Source of the DNA: Roseiarcus sp963742305
GTDB taxonomy: Bacteria > Pseudomonadota > Alphaproteobacteria > Rhizobiales > Beijerinckiaceae
DNA length: 64,000 bases
Direction: 5' to 3'
Assembly (NCBI GenBank): GCA_963742305.1
Contig: CAVULN010000016.1
Span: 1 to 64,000 of the forward strand
Positions within the stretch are counted from its first letter, which is position 1, and each line of letters starts with the position of its first letter. Position numbers and translations under genes: made by a program. This document shows positions 36,302 to 45,344 of the stretch, piece by piece. The notes beneath the pieces were generated by a model. The model saw nothing but the letters and a program-made list of their open reading frames with translations. It had not been told where the DNA came from and searched no databases.

Positions 36302-36499
36302 GGGGTGGCTCTTGGAGCAGCTGCCGTCCGCGGTGCGCCTGACCACGCGACCATGATGCACGGCGACGGTCGGATCGATCAGATCGCTGCGCAGCGCGCG
36401 CAGTCTCGCCAGGGTTCGATCTTCGTCCACGCCCGCGAGCCGGCTATAGCCGACCACATCCGAGACTAGGATCGCCGCAATCTTCCGGGTTTCGGACAT
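36302..36499 (-). pseudogene. N-terminal stub of a class III cyclase gene (copy 3), fused in frame upstream of an exported protein
   Basis: The first 57 or so codons match the cyclase at 19861 (MSETRKIAAILVSDVVGYSR, then DEDRTLARLRALRSDLIDPT) up to the HHGRVVRR position. Similarity then ends abruptly. The stub runs in frame into the signal peptide of the 36301 gene. The leader (gagggcgcgcc before ATG; upstream ttgtgctat) is shared with the stub at 32512. Confidence 0.75.
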
Positions 36500-36650
36500 G
36501 GCGCGCCCTCACGCGTCATGCAGAATAGCACAAGAAAGGCTTGAGCCGCTCATCTACCTATCGGAAGCGGTCCGGCAACAGAAAGTAAGCCCAAGACGGC
36601 GGTGAGACGGCGCTTAAGGTCGATTTGACCAGTGCGCGAAGGCGTCGCGA

Positions 36651-36703
36651 ACGGCCGCTATTTGCGCGAAGGCGACGGCTGGAGTCGACGTAGAACGGTC
36701 ATC
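36651..36703 (+). repeat. Dispersed intergenic repeat, copy 5
   Basis: acggccgctatttgcgcgaa, then ggctggagtcgacgtagaac and ggtcat. Same orientation as the other copies. The 279-bp gap between the stub and the membrane protein gene holds nothing else. Confidence 0.5.
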
Positions 36704-36778
36704 CGGGGACACCGAGGAATCCGGACGTTAGAAAAAAGCCTCATGACCCTCCGGGCCGCGCGCCCTTCCGATTGCATT

Positions 36779-37459
36779 TCAGTGCAAGTCCGCAACGCAG
36801 AACGCCAGTGAGAGAGCGCCGACCAAGAGGAGTGTCACGGCCCAGGTCGCATCAAGATTGAACCAACTCCGTGACACGAACTTCAGCCCCAGATAGCGAT
36901 AAACCAGCCACGCGGATAATCCGCCCGCCGCGATCATCGCGCCGGAATGGACGACGGAGACGAGGACGGCCATTTCGAGGTTGGCGCTGATGAGCGTGCT
37001 GGCAGCCGCATTGCCTCTGTCGAGGCCGTTGGCTAGGCAGAGCCCGAGATAGATCGGCACCAGCATCAATCCTGCGCCGTGCGCGATCGCCGCGGCAAAT
37101 GACCAAAGACCGAGCTGGGATGGCTTTATCCGCGCCAGCGCTCGCGGATGGCGCCGGTCGAGGAGTCGGAAGACACCGAAGCCGATGACCAGGAGACTGG
37201 CGCCGATCCTGATCTGCCGCTGCCAGTACACGAGAGTGACCAGCAGGGAGAATGGTAGGATCATCAGCAGCATCGCGAGCAGATGCCCGGCCGCGAGCGC
37301 CCAAAGCGCCGCCCAGAGGGCGTGCGGACTTTTTTCCATCATTCCGGCCGAAACCGCGAGCGGCCACCCCATCCCGGGATTCACCCCGTGGTAGAGGCCG
37401 CTCGCGATGACAGTCGGCCAAAGTCCCGCGACGGCCCAGTCGGCGCCGATTCCGTTCAA
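36779..37459 (-). CDS. Polytopic membrane protein paired with the SBP56-like gene
   Basis: A 226-residue inner-membrane protein with about six hydrophobic helices and His-containing motifs in and near the helices (SGLYHGVNPGMGWPLAV, AAGHLLAMLL, AAIAHGAGLML, VVHSGAMIAAG). His positions in membrane helices suggest metal handling or redox, but this is inference. Its ATG overlaps the stop of the SBP56-like gene by 4 bp, so the two are translationally coupled and likely work together. I know no firm function for this family. Confidence 0.75.
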   Translation of the reverse strand: MNGIGADWAVAGLWPTVIASGLYHGVNPGMGWPLAVSAGMMEKSPHALWAALWALAAGHLLAMLLMILPFSLLVTLVYWQRQIRIGASLLVIGFGVFRLLDRRHPRALARIKPSQLGLWSFAAAIAHGAGLMLVPIYLGLCLANGLDRGNAAASTLISANLEMAVLVSVVHSGAMIAAGGLSAWLVYRYLGLKFVSRSWFNLDATWAVTLLLVGALSLAFCVADLH

Positions 37460-38856
37460 GCGGATGGATAGCAGAACAATTCCGTCGAGCAGTCGCCGCC
37501 GTCGAGCCGGGTCTGATGCGCTCCGTATCCGTCAGGGAAGTTCACCCAGTAATCCTTCGCCAGCTCAAGGCCGCCGGTAGGGCCGGCGATTGCCATGACC
37601 TCGGCCCCTGGCACGCCATCCGGATAGAACTGGGCGTCCCACGTGGAATAAAGCGAGTTGGTCCAGTAGACGCGTTTGCCGTCGCGGCTGATCTCGACCA
37701 TCTGTGGGCCGCCTGCGTACGCCTTGCCGCTCGGATGGGCCGTGCGGCGAACGATGCCGCCCGTATGAACCGAGCCCGCGAGCTTCGGCTTCCTCGGCTC
37801 GGTGACGTCGTACTGACGCATCTCACCGGTTCCCCAGCAGGCGACATAAAGGAACTTGTCATCCATGGAGAGGTCGATGTCGGTCACCAACGGCGGCACC
37901 GCGCCAAATCCTTGCAACAGGGGCGGCAACTGGTCCTTGGGCGCCGGCTCTGGCGGGATCGTCGCCGTCTTTTCGATGTGGAACTTGCCGTCTTCGCGCC
38001 ACCAGGTCCAAATCGAGCCTTCCAGGTTCGTGGAGTCGACTACGACACCCAGAAAACCGTACTCACGCACGGGGTCATGCGCGGGGCGGACCTCCAGCGC
38101 CATTTGATGATTGGCGCCGAGATCGATCGTCTGCACATTCCGCCGGGCCCGGAGATCCCAGAAGTGGACGTGGTGGCCGTACTTGTTCGAGAGCAGGTCT
38201 TCCGGGACGACGCCGTTCTCGTATTGTGGCGGCAGCCCCCACTCGCTCGACACCATGTAGTCACGCGGCAGGTTCCACCAGAAATCATACTGTAGGTTTT
38301 GGGGTCCGCGATCGATCTCCCAGCGGCCGAGGACATCGAACGTCTCGCAGTCCATGATGAAGACGCCGGGCGGCCCTTCTGTGCCGTCCTTACCGCCGCC
38401 GCCAAGGGTGCTGATGTAGATGCCTTCCGGCCCGCAATGGACGGTATGAGGCCGCGAATATCCGGTCTTCCTGAACATCTCCTCCGGCTCGATGATCTTA
38501 TGGATCTTGGCCTGGGTAGGATGGGGCTTCGTATCCACCACATAGATCCGCGATGAGCGGATGCCGGGGATGATCAGATAGCGCCGCTCGAGGAACGTGT
38601 GGCCGGCGAGCGGCGACAAGGACGATGAGCAGGCGTTCCAGCCGAAATGGTGGAATTCGTCGCCCTTGTAAGGCATCGTCACTGTGTGGACGATCTGGCA
38701 ATATGTCGGCGAGCCGGGCTTCACGTCGATTACAGCGAGCGCATCGGGCTTCGAGAAGTCAGGGCTCAGCAGCAAGGTGTACGCGAATTCCTCCGGCGGC
38801 GCTTCCATTGCAAGCTTCGGCGACGCGTGAAAGGTCGGATCCGGCCTCATCGTCAT
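37456..38856 (-). CDS. SBP56 family protein, methanethiol oxidase / selenium-binding protein-like
   Basis: A 466-residue protein covering the whole SBP56 family. Features are HHFGWNACSSSLSP near residue 68 (conserved His/Cys), GYSRPHTVHCGPEGIYIST, a beta-propeller-like WGLPPQYENGVVPEDL and NKYGHHVHFWDLRAR, and a C-terminal DGGDCSTELFCYP. Established knowledge: bacterial MtoX of this family oxidises methanethiol to formaldehyde, H2S and H2O2 in a copper-dependent way. MtoX of Hyphomicrobium is exported, whereas no signal peptide is seen here, closer to the cytosolic SELENBP1 form. It forms an operon with the membrane gene 36779-37459. Confidence 0.87.
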   Translation of the reverse strand: MTMRPDPTFHASPKLAMEAPPEEFAYTLLLSPDFSKPDALAVIDVKPGSPTYCQIVHTVTMPYKGDEFHHFGWNACSSSLSPLAGHTFLERRYLIIPGIRSSRIYVVDTKPHPTQAKIHKIIEPEEMFRKTGYSRPHTVHCGPEGIYISTLGGGGKDGTEGPPGVFIMDCETFDVLGRWEIDRGPQNLQYDFWWNLPRDYMVSSEWGLPPQYENGVVPEDLLSNKYGHHVHFWDLRARRNVQTIDLGANHQMALEVRPAHDPVREYGFLGVVVDSTNLEGSIWTWWREDGKFHIEKTATIPPEPAPKDQLPPLLQGFGAVPPLVTDIDLSMDDKFLYVACWGTGEMRQYDVTEPRKPKLAGSVHTGGIVRRTAHPSGKAYAGGPQMVEISRDGKRVYWTNSLYSTWDAQFYPDGVPGAEVMAIAGPTGGLELAKDYWVNFPDGYGAHQTRLDGGDCSTELFCYPSA

Positions 38857-39180
38857 GGGAGTTTCCTTCCTGGTTGCGTCGACGCGGAACTCGACGGCGA
38901 TTTTTGTTTGAATTCCGGCGCGGCCAATGGCTTTGCCGATAACCTATCCGCGAGGGTCGTAGAGCACACAGTCGGGAAACTACTCGGAGCTCGGCAGTGC
39001 CCGAGGCTGCATACTACCGGTGCTGGCATGCTACTCCGGGCGAGCTTGAATAGATACCGAGTTCGCTGAAACTGAACGAACGCAGACGATCCACCTCTGA
39101 TAGACGAATATGGACATGGCGGGGGTCAACGCCGATCTGCGCGCCGCGCTAGGACAGCGGGCGAGCTTGGCCGGATGACG
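38857..39180. other. Start of a 757-bp gap with no supportable gene
   Basis: Short frames only. This stretch should include the promoter of the SBP56 operon near 38860-38950. No ribosomal, tRNA or hairpin feature was found. Confidence 0.45.
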
Positions 39181-39323
39181 GCTGGAGCCGACGTACAGCG
39201 GACATAGCGGACCGCGGCCTCGGACTCCCCAATTGGGCGGGAGGCGCGCGTACAGCGGTCGCCTCGGGAAGGACCGGAGTCTGGACGAAAGCCAGCATTC
39301 CAGCGCGAGCCCGAAATGGGGTT
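39181..39323 (+). repeat. Dispersed intergenic repeat, copy 6 (long form)
   Basis: ggctggagccgacgtacagc, then ggacatagcggaccgcgg, and a 3' part ggtcgcctcggga..ggaccggagtc that matches copy 2 at 29891-30032 along its length. The rest of the gap to 39613 contains no recognised gene. Confidence 0.6.
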
Positions 39324-39613
39324 TACCGTCCATAGAGACGTTGGCGGATGTCAGTTGGACTGCCTGTTGGGCTATCTGCGGACCACGCGGCCTCCGTACG
39401 TAAGCGCCACGGCGCGTCCAAATTCATGGGAATTACGGCGCAACAATAGTGTCTGAAGAAACCATTCTCACGGCCTCATCAAGGCACTTTCGTCGATGCG
39501 CCGATCGAAGAGCTTGGCAGTGGGGGTTTAAGCGAAGCTCGCCGTGCGGCAGCCTTTTCAAGCGCCCCGCCGCTCTTGAGACAGGCCATGATCTGGTGGA
39601 TCGCCGCGTTTGA

Positions 39614-42600
39614 TCAAAACCACGCCGACCCGGTCGCCTCGGCTTGGGACCCCGTCGCCGCGGCCGCGTCGAGGCCATAGACGTCGAAGAACCACCCGCC
39701 GGCGCCGTCCGCCACCGCAGCCAGGCTCATCGCCTCGGCAATGGACGTCCACGTTTCGCCGTCCGCCGTCTTGCGGCGCAACTTCAGGTCCGGCGCAGGC
39801 GCGTAATAGCCGGTCTCGCGACGTTTCCAGAGCTTGCGCGCCGGCCGGTAGGCCGATCCGACCTCCGCCCGCGCCAGGACGCCGCTGACGTAGTCCCGTT
39901 TGCGGCGCGACTTCGGCCACAGATGCTCCGGAAGCAATTCGAGCGTCCGGAGCAAGGAATCCGAGAAGAAGCCCCGCATGTGGCGTTGCGGTCCCAACGG
40001 CCGCGCAAACAGGCCGCCGGCATGGGTCTTCAAGCCGGCGAGCATCAGACCCAGCAGCCAAAACTCGCCCTGACCGCGCTCCAGCCGCACTAGTCGCCCG
40101 TCGGCGTGAACATCGAGCGTATCCGGGCCCAGGCGCTCGAAGAGCTCGCCAAGGTGCGCCTTGCCGAAGGCGTGATCGTCGATCGCGCGGTTGAGCGCCC
40201 CCATCCAGGCGGTGTGCCCGTAATCGTCGACCAAATCTTCGTCGGCGCCACGATCGAGGAGTTGTTCGACGAGCGCGACGTTGCCGGATCGCGCCGCGAG
40301 CATCAGAGGCGTCGCGCCGCAATAGGTTCTGTGGTCGACCCCGTAGAGACCGCAGTCTTGCAATATGCTTTTCGGCGAGCGCTCGAGATAGGGCCGCAAC
40401 AGCCGCTCGCGCATCGCCGCAACCGCGCGGGTGGCGCGCCCCATCGGGTTTTTGGGATCGTCGGCGAAGCGATCGTTCTTGGAGGGATTGACGAATCGCC
40501 GTCCGTACAGCGTCCCTTCGAAACGGCCCAGCAAGTCCCCTTCATGAGTGAGCGGGAGCGCGGCGGCGAACTTGGCTTCCTGGGCGAGCTTCTCGATATA
40601 GGCGCCTTGTCCATGCCACAGCGCGTAATCGAACATGTTTTGCTTGATCTTCGCGGAAGGGTTTCTGGGATCGAGCGCCTTGGGCGCCCATTCTCCCAAA
40701 GCCGTCAAAGACCACGGGGTCCACGGCGTGGGCCGGCTCGCCAGGAAAGTTTGCCGTATGGACCGCGCTTGCTCCTGTTTGCCCTGCAGTTCGAGCTTCC
40801 GCGCTTCCTGCGCCCATTCGTCCTTGGTCGACGGCTGAACCGGGCCCGTCGCGATCTCGGCGACTTCCTCGAGCCCGAGAAGGCCCAGCAGAGGATGCCG
40901 GACGTCGGACTCGACAACCGCCAGGCCCTCCATCGCGCGGGTCATCGCCACGTAGAGCGCGTTGACGTAGAATTTGTTCAGTTCGAGCGATTTGTCCGCC
41001 TTGTCTTTCGCCCGGCGGTAATCGAGTTCGTCTGCCTCGAGATCGGCCGCGACCACGTCGTGGCACAAATCGGCATAGACCACGCGGTTGCCGGAGACCA
41101 GATTGAAAAGGATGACGTTCGGATATTCGAGGCCTTTCGCCTCATGGACGGAAAAGACGAGCGGCGTCCTGAAATGCGCGCGGGCGGCGGCTTTGTCCTC
41201 GTCGCGCAAAACAATCACCGCGGTGCGGACTGACGCGCGTGACGATGCGTCCAGGGCCTTCAACGCCTTTTCCTCGGCTTTGAGCAAGCGTACCTCGCCC
41301 GCCGCGTGAGATGCGCATTTGACCAGGAAATTGCTCTCGCGATCGACGGAGCCGAAACGCGCCTGCTTGATCTTCAACAGGCGGTTGGCCAACGCGGTCA
41401 CGGCGCGCGTGTTGCGGAAATTCGCCTGCAGCACCGAGACGTCGCGGGCCGCGGCCGCCTCGGCGGTCTCGTCCCGCGGGGCCTCCCGGAACAGGGCGCG
41501 CACCGAGGCCCAAGAGAAAAAGTTCGGATGCACGATCTGATGCGCGTCGCCGCAGAGAAGGAAGCGATCCTTCGTCTTCAGGGAATCGAAAATCAACGCA
41601 AGCTGGGCGCTTGTGAAGTCCTGCACTTCGTCCACGACGACGAAATCGTAAAGCGCTTCGGTCTTCGCGCGCCAGCCGTGGGAGACGATATTCAAATCGA
41701 ACAACTTGGCGTCTTTCAGCCAAGCGACGTACTTTTGGAAAAGCTCGTGCACCGCCGCCCGCATGTCGCCGGCCGCGAACAGGGATTGCCGCACGCCCAG
41801 CGCTTGATAGTCGGCGCCCGACAGCGGCCCGGCCGCCGGCGCGCTGAGGACGCCGCGGAATTCTTCGAACAAGGCATGCGCGTCCAGCTGGCGCAATTCG
41901 CCTTTGAGGCCGCCGCGCCGGCGTTCCAGCCAGGCGCGGAACGTCGCGAAGCAGACTTCAACGCCCTCGGGAACCGCGATCGAATCGACGAGTTCACGGA
42001 AACTCATGAACTCGACGTCCTGCGCCGGATTCTCGTAGCCGTGTGCGCTGTAGAGCCGGCGCGCCGTTTGCGCGAGATAGGCCGAGAGGGTCACGTAAAG
42101 CACCTTGCCGGTCGCCTCGCGCATCTTGGCGAGCGTCACAGCGGTCTTACCCGACCCCGCCGACCCGACCACCACAAGGGGAACCTTGTGGCTGCGCACC
42201 GCCTCCTGCGCATCGTCGAAGACGAGCGGTCTGTCGAGGAGTTCGAATTCGGCAGCTTGCGCGGGCAACCATCGCAGCTCCAGCCCGCCGCGCGCGGATG
42301 GCTCCGGCTGCGGCGCCGCATCATCGGGACCGCTCTCGATCTTCGACCGGTCGATCGCGGCTCCGCGCAGAAAGCGGGATTTTTCATAGGCGTGATTCGG
42401 GATCACTTCCAGAAACAGGCAGACCGTTTCGCCCCGATGCGGCGCGAATTGCATCAAGAGCCGCGCCTCGTCGTTGAGTTTGGCGCGCCAGTAAGGCGTC
42501 GGCGACAACTTCTTAAGGCGGGCCGCGGCGAAATCTCCGCGGGTCAGCGCGGCGCTAATTTTCTCGATCGACTTGGCGAACTGGCCCGGCGCGAGATCAC

Positions 42601-42619
42601 GATAGGAGATGATTCGCAT
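39614..42619 (-). CDS. RelE-like / SF1 (UvrD-type) helicase / ankyrin multidomain protein, 1001 aa
   Basis: Residues 1-90 resemble a RelE/ParE-type fold (ARLKKLSPTPYWRAKLNDEA, then CLFLEVIPNHAYEKSRFL). Residues 145-565 carry UvrD/Rep helicase motifs: Walker A GSAGSGKT (152-159), VVDEVQD (328-334), LCGDAHQ (355-361), QANFRN (398-403), VHEAKGLEYPNVI (491-503) and LYVAMTRA (555-562). Ankyrin repeats lie near 766-830 (GATPLMLAARSGNVALVEQL). The C-terminal 170 residues are unrecognised. No nuclease motif is seen. It is monocistronic and intact, flanked by repeats and IS elements. A role in DNA repair or phage defence is inference. Confidence 0.8.
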   Translation of the reverse strand: MRIISYRDLAPGQFAKSIEKISAALTRGDFAAARLKKLSPTPYWRAKLNDEARLLMQFAPHRGETVCLFLEVIPNHAYEKSRFLRGAAIDRSKIESGPDDAAPQPEPSARGGLELRWLPAQAAEFELLDRPLVFDDAQEAVRSHKVPLVVVGSAGSGKTAVTLAKMREATGKVLYVTLSAYLAQTARRLYSAHGYENPAQDVEFMSFRELVDSIAVPEGVEVCFATFRAWLERRRGGLKGELRQLDAHALFEEFRGVLSAPAAGPLSGADYQALGVRQSLFAAGDMRAAVHELFQKYVAWLKDAKLFDLNIVSHGWRAKTEALYDFVVVDEVQDFTSAQLALIFDSLKTKDRFLLCGDAHQIVHPNFFSWASVRALFREAPRDETAEAAAARDVSVLQANFRNTRAVTALANRLLKIKQARFGSVDRESNFLVKCASHAAGEVRLLKAEEKALKALDASSRASVRTAVIVLRDEDKAAARAHFRTPLVFSVHEAKGLEYPNVILFNLVSGNRVVYADLCHDVVAADLEADELDYRRAKDKADKSLELNKFYVNALYVAMTRAMEGLAVVESDVRHPLLGLLGLEEVAEIATGPVQPSTKDEWAQEARKLELQGKQEQARSIRQTFLASRPTPWTPWSLTALGEWAPKALDPRNPSAKIKQNMFDYALWHGQGAYIEKLAQEAKFAAALPLTHEGDLLGRFEGTLYGRRFVNPSKNDRFADDPKNPMGRATRAVAAMRERLLRPYLERSPKSILQDCGLYGVDHRTYCGATPLMLAARSGNVALVEQLLDRGADEDLVDDYGHTAWMGALNRAIDDHAFGKAHLGELFERLGPDTLDVHADGRLVRLERGQGEFWLLGLMLAGLKTHAGGLFARPLGPQRHMRGFFSDSLLRTLELLPEHLWPKSRRKRDYVSGVLARAEVGSAYRPARKLWKRRETGYYAPAPDLKLRRKTADGETWTSIAEAMSLAAVADGAGGWFFDVYGLDAAAATGSQAEATGSAWF

Positions 42620-43099
42620 CTGTAAATCTTACCCAAATCGCCGATTTAGGCATATCGGTTCCCGGGTCCGTGTGCGGGCGAGCGGCGCTTGGTTCTGAGC
42701 ACGCCGGATTGTTATTCATCGTCGGGGTCCCAACGCCGATCGACGCGGTAAGTCCTCGACTCACCATCGTCGGGTTGGGTCAGTTTGTTGCGCCGAATCC
42801 AAGGGATTGGCTACGCAGATGTACATGTCTGGACGGCGCCCCGTCGTCAAGGGTTTGGTTGTGGCTTTGGGAAAGCTTCGGGTGCGGTCATGTCTTCGGC
42901 CTGTTGGCGCGGGAAACGAATCTCCCGCTGGCCCTGATGCTGGTCCGCATGGCTCTTCGCCCAATCAGCAAAACGCGCTCTTTATGGCGCCTGCCCTTTT
43001 CCTCGGGCTTCCGAGCCGTTCCGTTGGTTCACATCGCTTCGCCGTCGCCCTCGATGCGGATCGCCTTGCGGCGAAAACTCGTTTCTGCTGAGCTTTGGT
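42620..43099. other. 480 bp between the helicase and IS110; no gene recognised
   Basis: Frames here look non-coding. The right part (roughly 42830-43099) probably includes the non-coding end of the IS110 element, since such elements carry long untranslated tails, but I could not fix an end. The AT-rich stretch at 42622-42665 just upstream of the helicase start is the likely promoter region. Confidence 0.4.
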
Positions 43100-44173
43100 T
43101 CAGGCTGCGACCGGACGGTCGTCGTAATTGCCCCCTTTGGTCGCGAGCGCATAGACGATCCGCGCCAGCTTGTTGGCGAGCGCCACCGCGGTCAGCTTGA
43201 ACTTGTACTTGACGGTCTTGCGCTCGAGCATTCCGCTCGCCCAGCGGCGCAGGGCGTCGTTATGCCCTTTGCGGGCGGCGAGCGCGGAGCAGGCGCCCAC
43301 GACCAGAAGCCTGCGCAAGTAGCGGTCGCCCATCTTGGTGATGCGCCCGAGCCGCGGCTTGCCGCCGCTCGAATGCTCACGCGGGGTCAGCCCGAGGAAG
43401 GCGGCGAACTCCCGCCCGCTGGAAAACGCGCCGAAGTTCTGGACCGTGGCGAGAAGCGCTGAGGCGGTGACCGGGCCGACCCCGGGAATGGTCATCAGCC
43501 GCCTCGCGGTCTCGTCGGCCTTGGCGGAGGCTTCAAGCTCCCTGTCGATCGTCTCGATCGCTTCGTCGAGCGCGTCGATCTGCCCGACAAGTGGGAGGAG
43601 GGCGACGCGCACGCAATCGGGAACCACGATCTCGCCGTCGTCGTCGACGCCGTCGTAGGCCAGCCGCTTGAGGGCATAAGCGTTCTGAACGCCCTGCGCG
43701 GCGACGACCCCGATTTCCGACAGATGGCCGCGCAGGGCGTTGAGCGCCGCCGTGCGTTGCCCGACCATCAGCTCGCGCGCTCGATGGCGCATCAGCGCCG
43801 CCTGGTTCTCGACAGAGCGCACGGGAACGAAGCGCTGGTCCGGACGCCCTGCCGCCTCGCAAATCGCCGCCGCGTCGGCTGCGTCGTTCTTGTTGCGCCG
43901 GACATAGGGCTTCACGTGCGCCGGCGGGATGAGCTTCACCGCAAAGCCGAGTTCCAGCAATTGCCGCCCCCAGTGATGTGCCGAGGAGCAGGCCTCCATC
44001 GCCACGGCGCACCGGGGGAGCTCGTCGAAAAACTTCAAAAGCGTTCGGCGATTGATCGAGCGGGCAATGACGACCGAGCCCGTCGCATCGACCGCGTGAA
44101 TGCGGAAGACCCTCTTGGCCAGATCAAGCCCGACGCGCGTGACAGACGAGGTATCGATGATAGACTTGCCCAC
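43100..44173 (-). CDS. IS110-family transposase (DEDD)
   Basis: A 357-residue intact transposase of the IS110/IS1111 type. The N-terminal RuvC-like DEDD domain has Asp in VGLDLAKRVF, Glu in VAMEACSSAHHW and Asp in RNKNDAADAAAI. The C-terminal transposase_20 part has IPGVGPVTASALLATV with the candidate catalytic Ser, then FAAFLGLTPREHSSGGK. These elements lack normal inverted repeats and target duplications. The copy adjoins a truncated IS256 (44356-44919); the missing IS256 half is not on the far side. Confidence 0.92.
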   Translation of the reverse strand: MGKSIIDTSSVTRVGLDLAKRVFRIHAVDATGSVVIARSINRRTLLKFFDELPRCAVAMEACSSAHHWGRQLLELGFAVKLIPPAHVKPYVRRNKNDAADAAAICEAAGRPDQRFVPVRSVENQAALMRHRARELMVGQRTAALNALRGHLSEIGVVAAQGVQNAYALKRLAYDGVDDDGEIVVPDCVRVALLPLVGQIDALDEAIETIDRELEASAKADETARRLMTIPGVGPVTASALLATVQNFGAFSSGREFAAFLGLTPREHSSGGKPRLGRITKMGDRYLRRLLVVGACSALAARKGHNDALRRWASGMLERKTVKYKFKLTAVALANKLARIVYALATKGGNYDDRPVAA

Positions 44174-44355
44174 GGACGGCCTCCCTTCCAGATGGCGCTT
44201 TCAACGACGACCATCTTGGCACGCTTGATGCCGTTCGGTGCGCCGTCCACCCCATCAGCAAAGGGTCGATTTGAGCCATTGCCAGCGGGCACCGGAATGG
44301 CCGCTATTCGCGTGCGCCGTGAGAAGGCGGCGCTTTCCAGTGGGTGCAAGTCCCA

Positions 44356-44919
44356 CCGCTGGCCCGGACGCAGCCGCTCGGCGATGCTGTCGATGAACAG
44401 GCAGGCGACCGCATGCTCGGAGAGATCGCGCTTGCAGAAGTCTTCATACTCGGCCCACCACTTCTCGGTGATCTCGCTCACCGCCGCCCGCGACAGAAGC
44501 CGCCGGCCGGTCTCGTCGGTGAAGGCGTCCTCGATGTCGTGAGTCGACAGGCCTCGCGCGTAGAGTTCGACCGCCAGCCGCTCGAGTTCCCGCGTGCGTC
44601 CCGAAAGCGCTGTCCGCACGTTCGACACGAATGGCTCAGGCGTGTCCCGGACTTGCGGAGCCGAATAATCCACGGCGCCCTCCGCCGTCTTGATCTTGCC
44701 CGGCCGATAACCGTTGCGATAGCCGGCTTTGCCGTCCTCGCCGCGCTCGTAACGTTCCCGTCCAAGCGCGTCGCTGACTTCTCCCTCGAGCGCCTCCTCG
44801 ACGATCAGGCGAAGCGCCAGACGCACAAGGTCGCCTCGCCCGGCCGCCGTCCCCAGCTCTCCCTTCATCAAGGCGCGAAGCTCCTCGCGCGTACGCTCCG
44901 GCGCGGATAATCTCTCCAT
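44356..44919 (-). pseudogene. Truncated IS256-family transposase, N-terminal 188 residues
   Basis: Reads MERLSAPERTREELRALMKG, then ERGEDGKAGYRNGYRPG and SVSEITEKWWAEYED-type sequence up to LFIDSIAERLRPGQR. IS256 similarity stops near 44356, and the rest of the frame is unrelated sequence leading into the IS110 gene. The DDE core Asp2 and Glu are missing. It is a different IS256 subgroup from the intact copy at 45500-46699. The breakpoint sits next to a GTGGG-tgcaagt-CCCAC hairpin at about 44340-44356. Confidence 0.8.
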
Positions 44920-45336
44920 CGGGATGCTCCCTGCGGGCCAACGGCGCCAACCGAAAGCCCGCCTTCCTGTTGCGATTCAGGCAGGGTGCATCCCAACCAA
45001 TTTTCCAGCAATCCTAAGCCTTCACCCTCGCGCCACGGCATCACGAAGAGGCCGGTCAACCAATTTCAGGTCGGGCTCGTAATTGAGCGTCCATGAAACC
45101 GGCAGCAGGCCATGAGTGAGGTCAAATGTCTGGAGGGACGAAAGCCGATCCACCACAAGGAAGAAGCGGATGAGGCAGGGTGGCCCGCTTGGGAATCGGG
45201 ATAGATGGCAAACTAGGGGATGCATTAGTCATACCGTTGTAGCCGGCATCTTTATAAGTGAGCGCGCCATGAAGACTGTCGCTGACAAGCGCACTTGCAA
45301 GTAAGATAGAAAGGAACGAGCCGGCGGCGGGCGCGA
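44920..45336. other. About 420 bp between two IS256 copies; no gene supported
   Basis: A minus-strand frame (45022-45225) has natural-looking sequence (FDLTHGLLPVSWTLNYEPD) but I cannot identify it. It may be a fragment of a gene broken by the insertions. Confidence 0.35.
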
Positions 45337-45344
45337 TGAGGCTG

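Noticed and set aside
36302..36499. In-frame fusion protein of cyclase N-terminus and exported protein (362 aa)
   Set aside because: The second part begins with its own signal peptide at 36301, so a fusion would bury it. The stub is better read as debris or a leader.
41306..42625. 439-codon plus-strand frame antisense to the helicase
   Set aside because: The helicase frame on the minus strand carries all motifs; the antisense frame is a codon-bias shadow.
44340..44356. Group II intron fragment suggested by tgcaagtccc near the IS256 break
   Set aside because: Only a short resemblance; no intron domains V/VI or reverse transcriptase are present nearby.
45022..45225. 67-codon minus-strand frame with FDLTHGLLPVSWTLNYEPD
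   Set aside because: Looks partly coding but cannot be identified and has no convincing start; mentioned only as a possible gene fragment.
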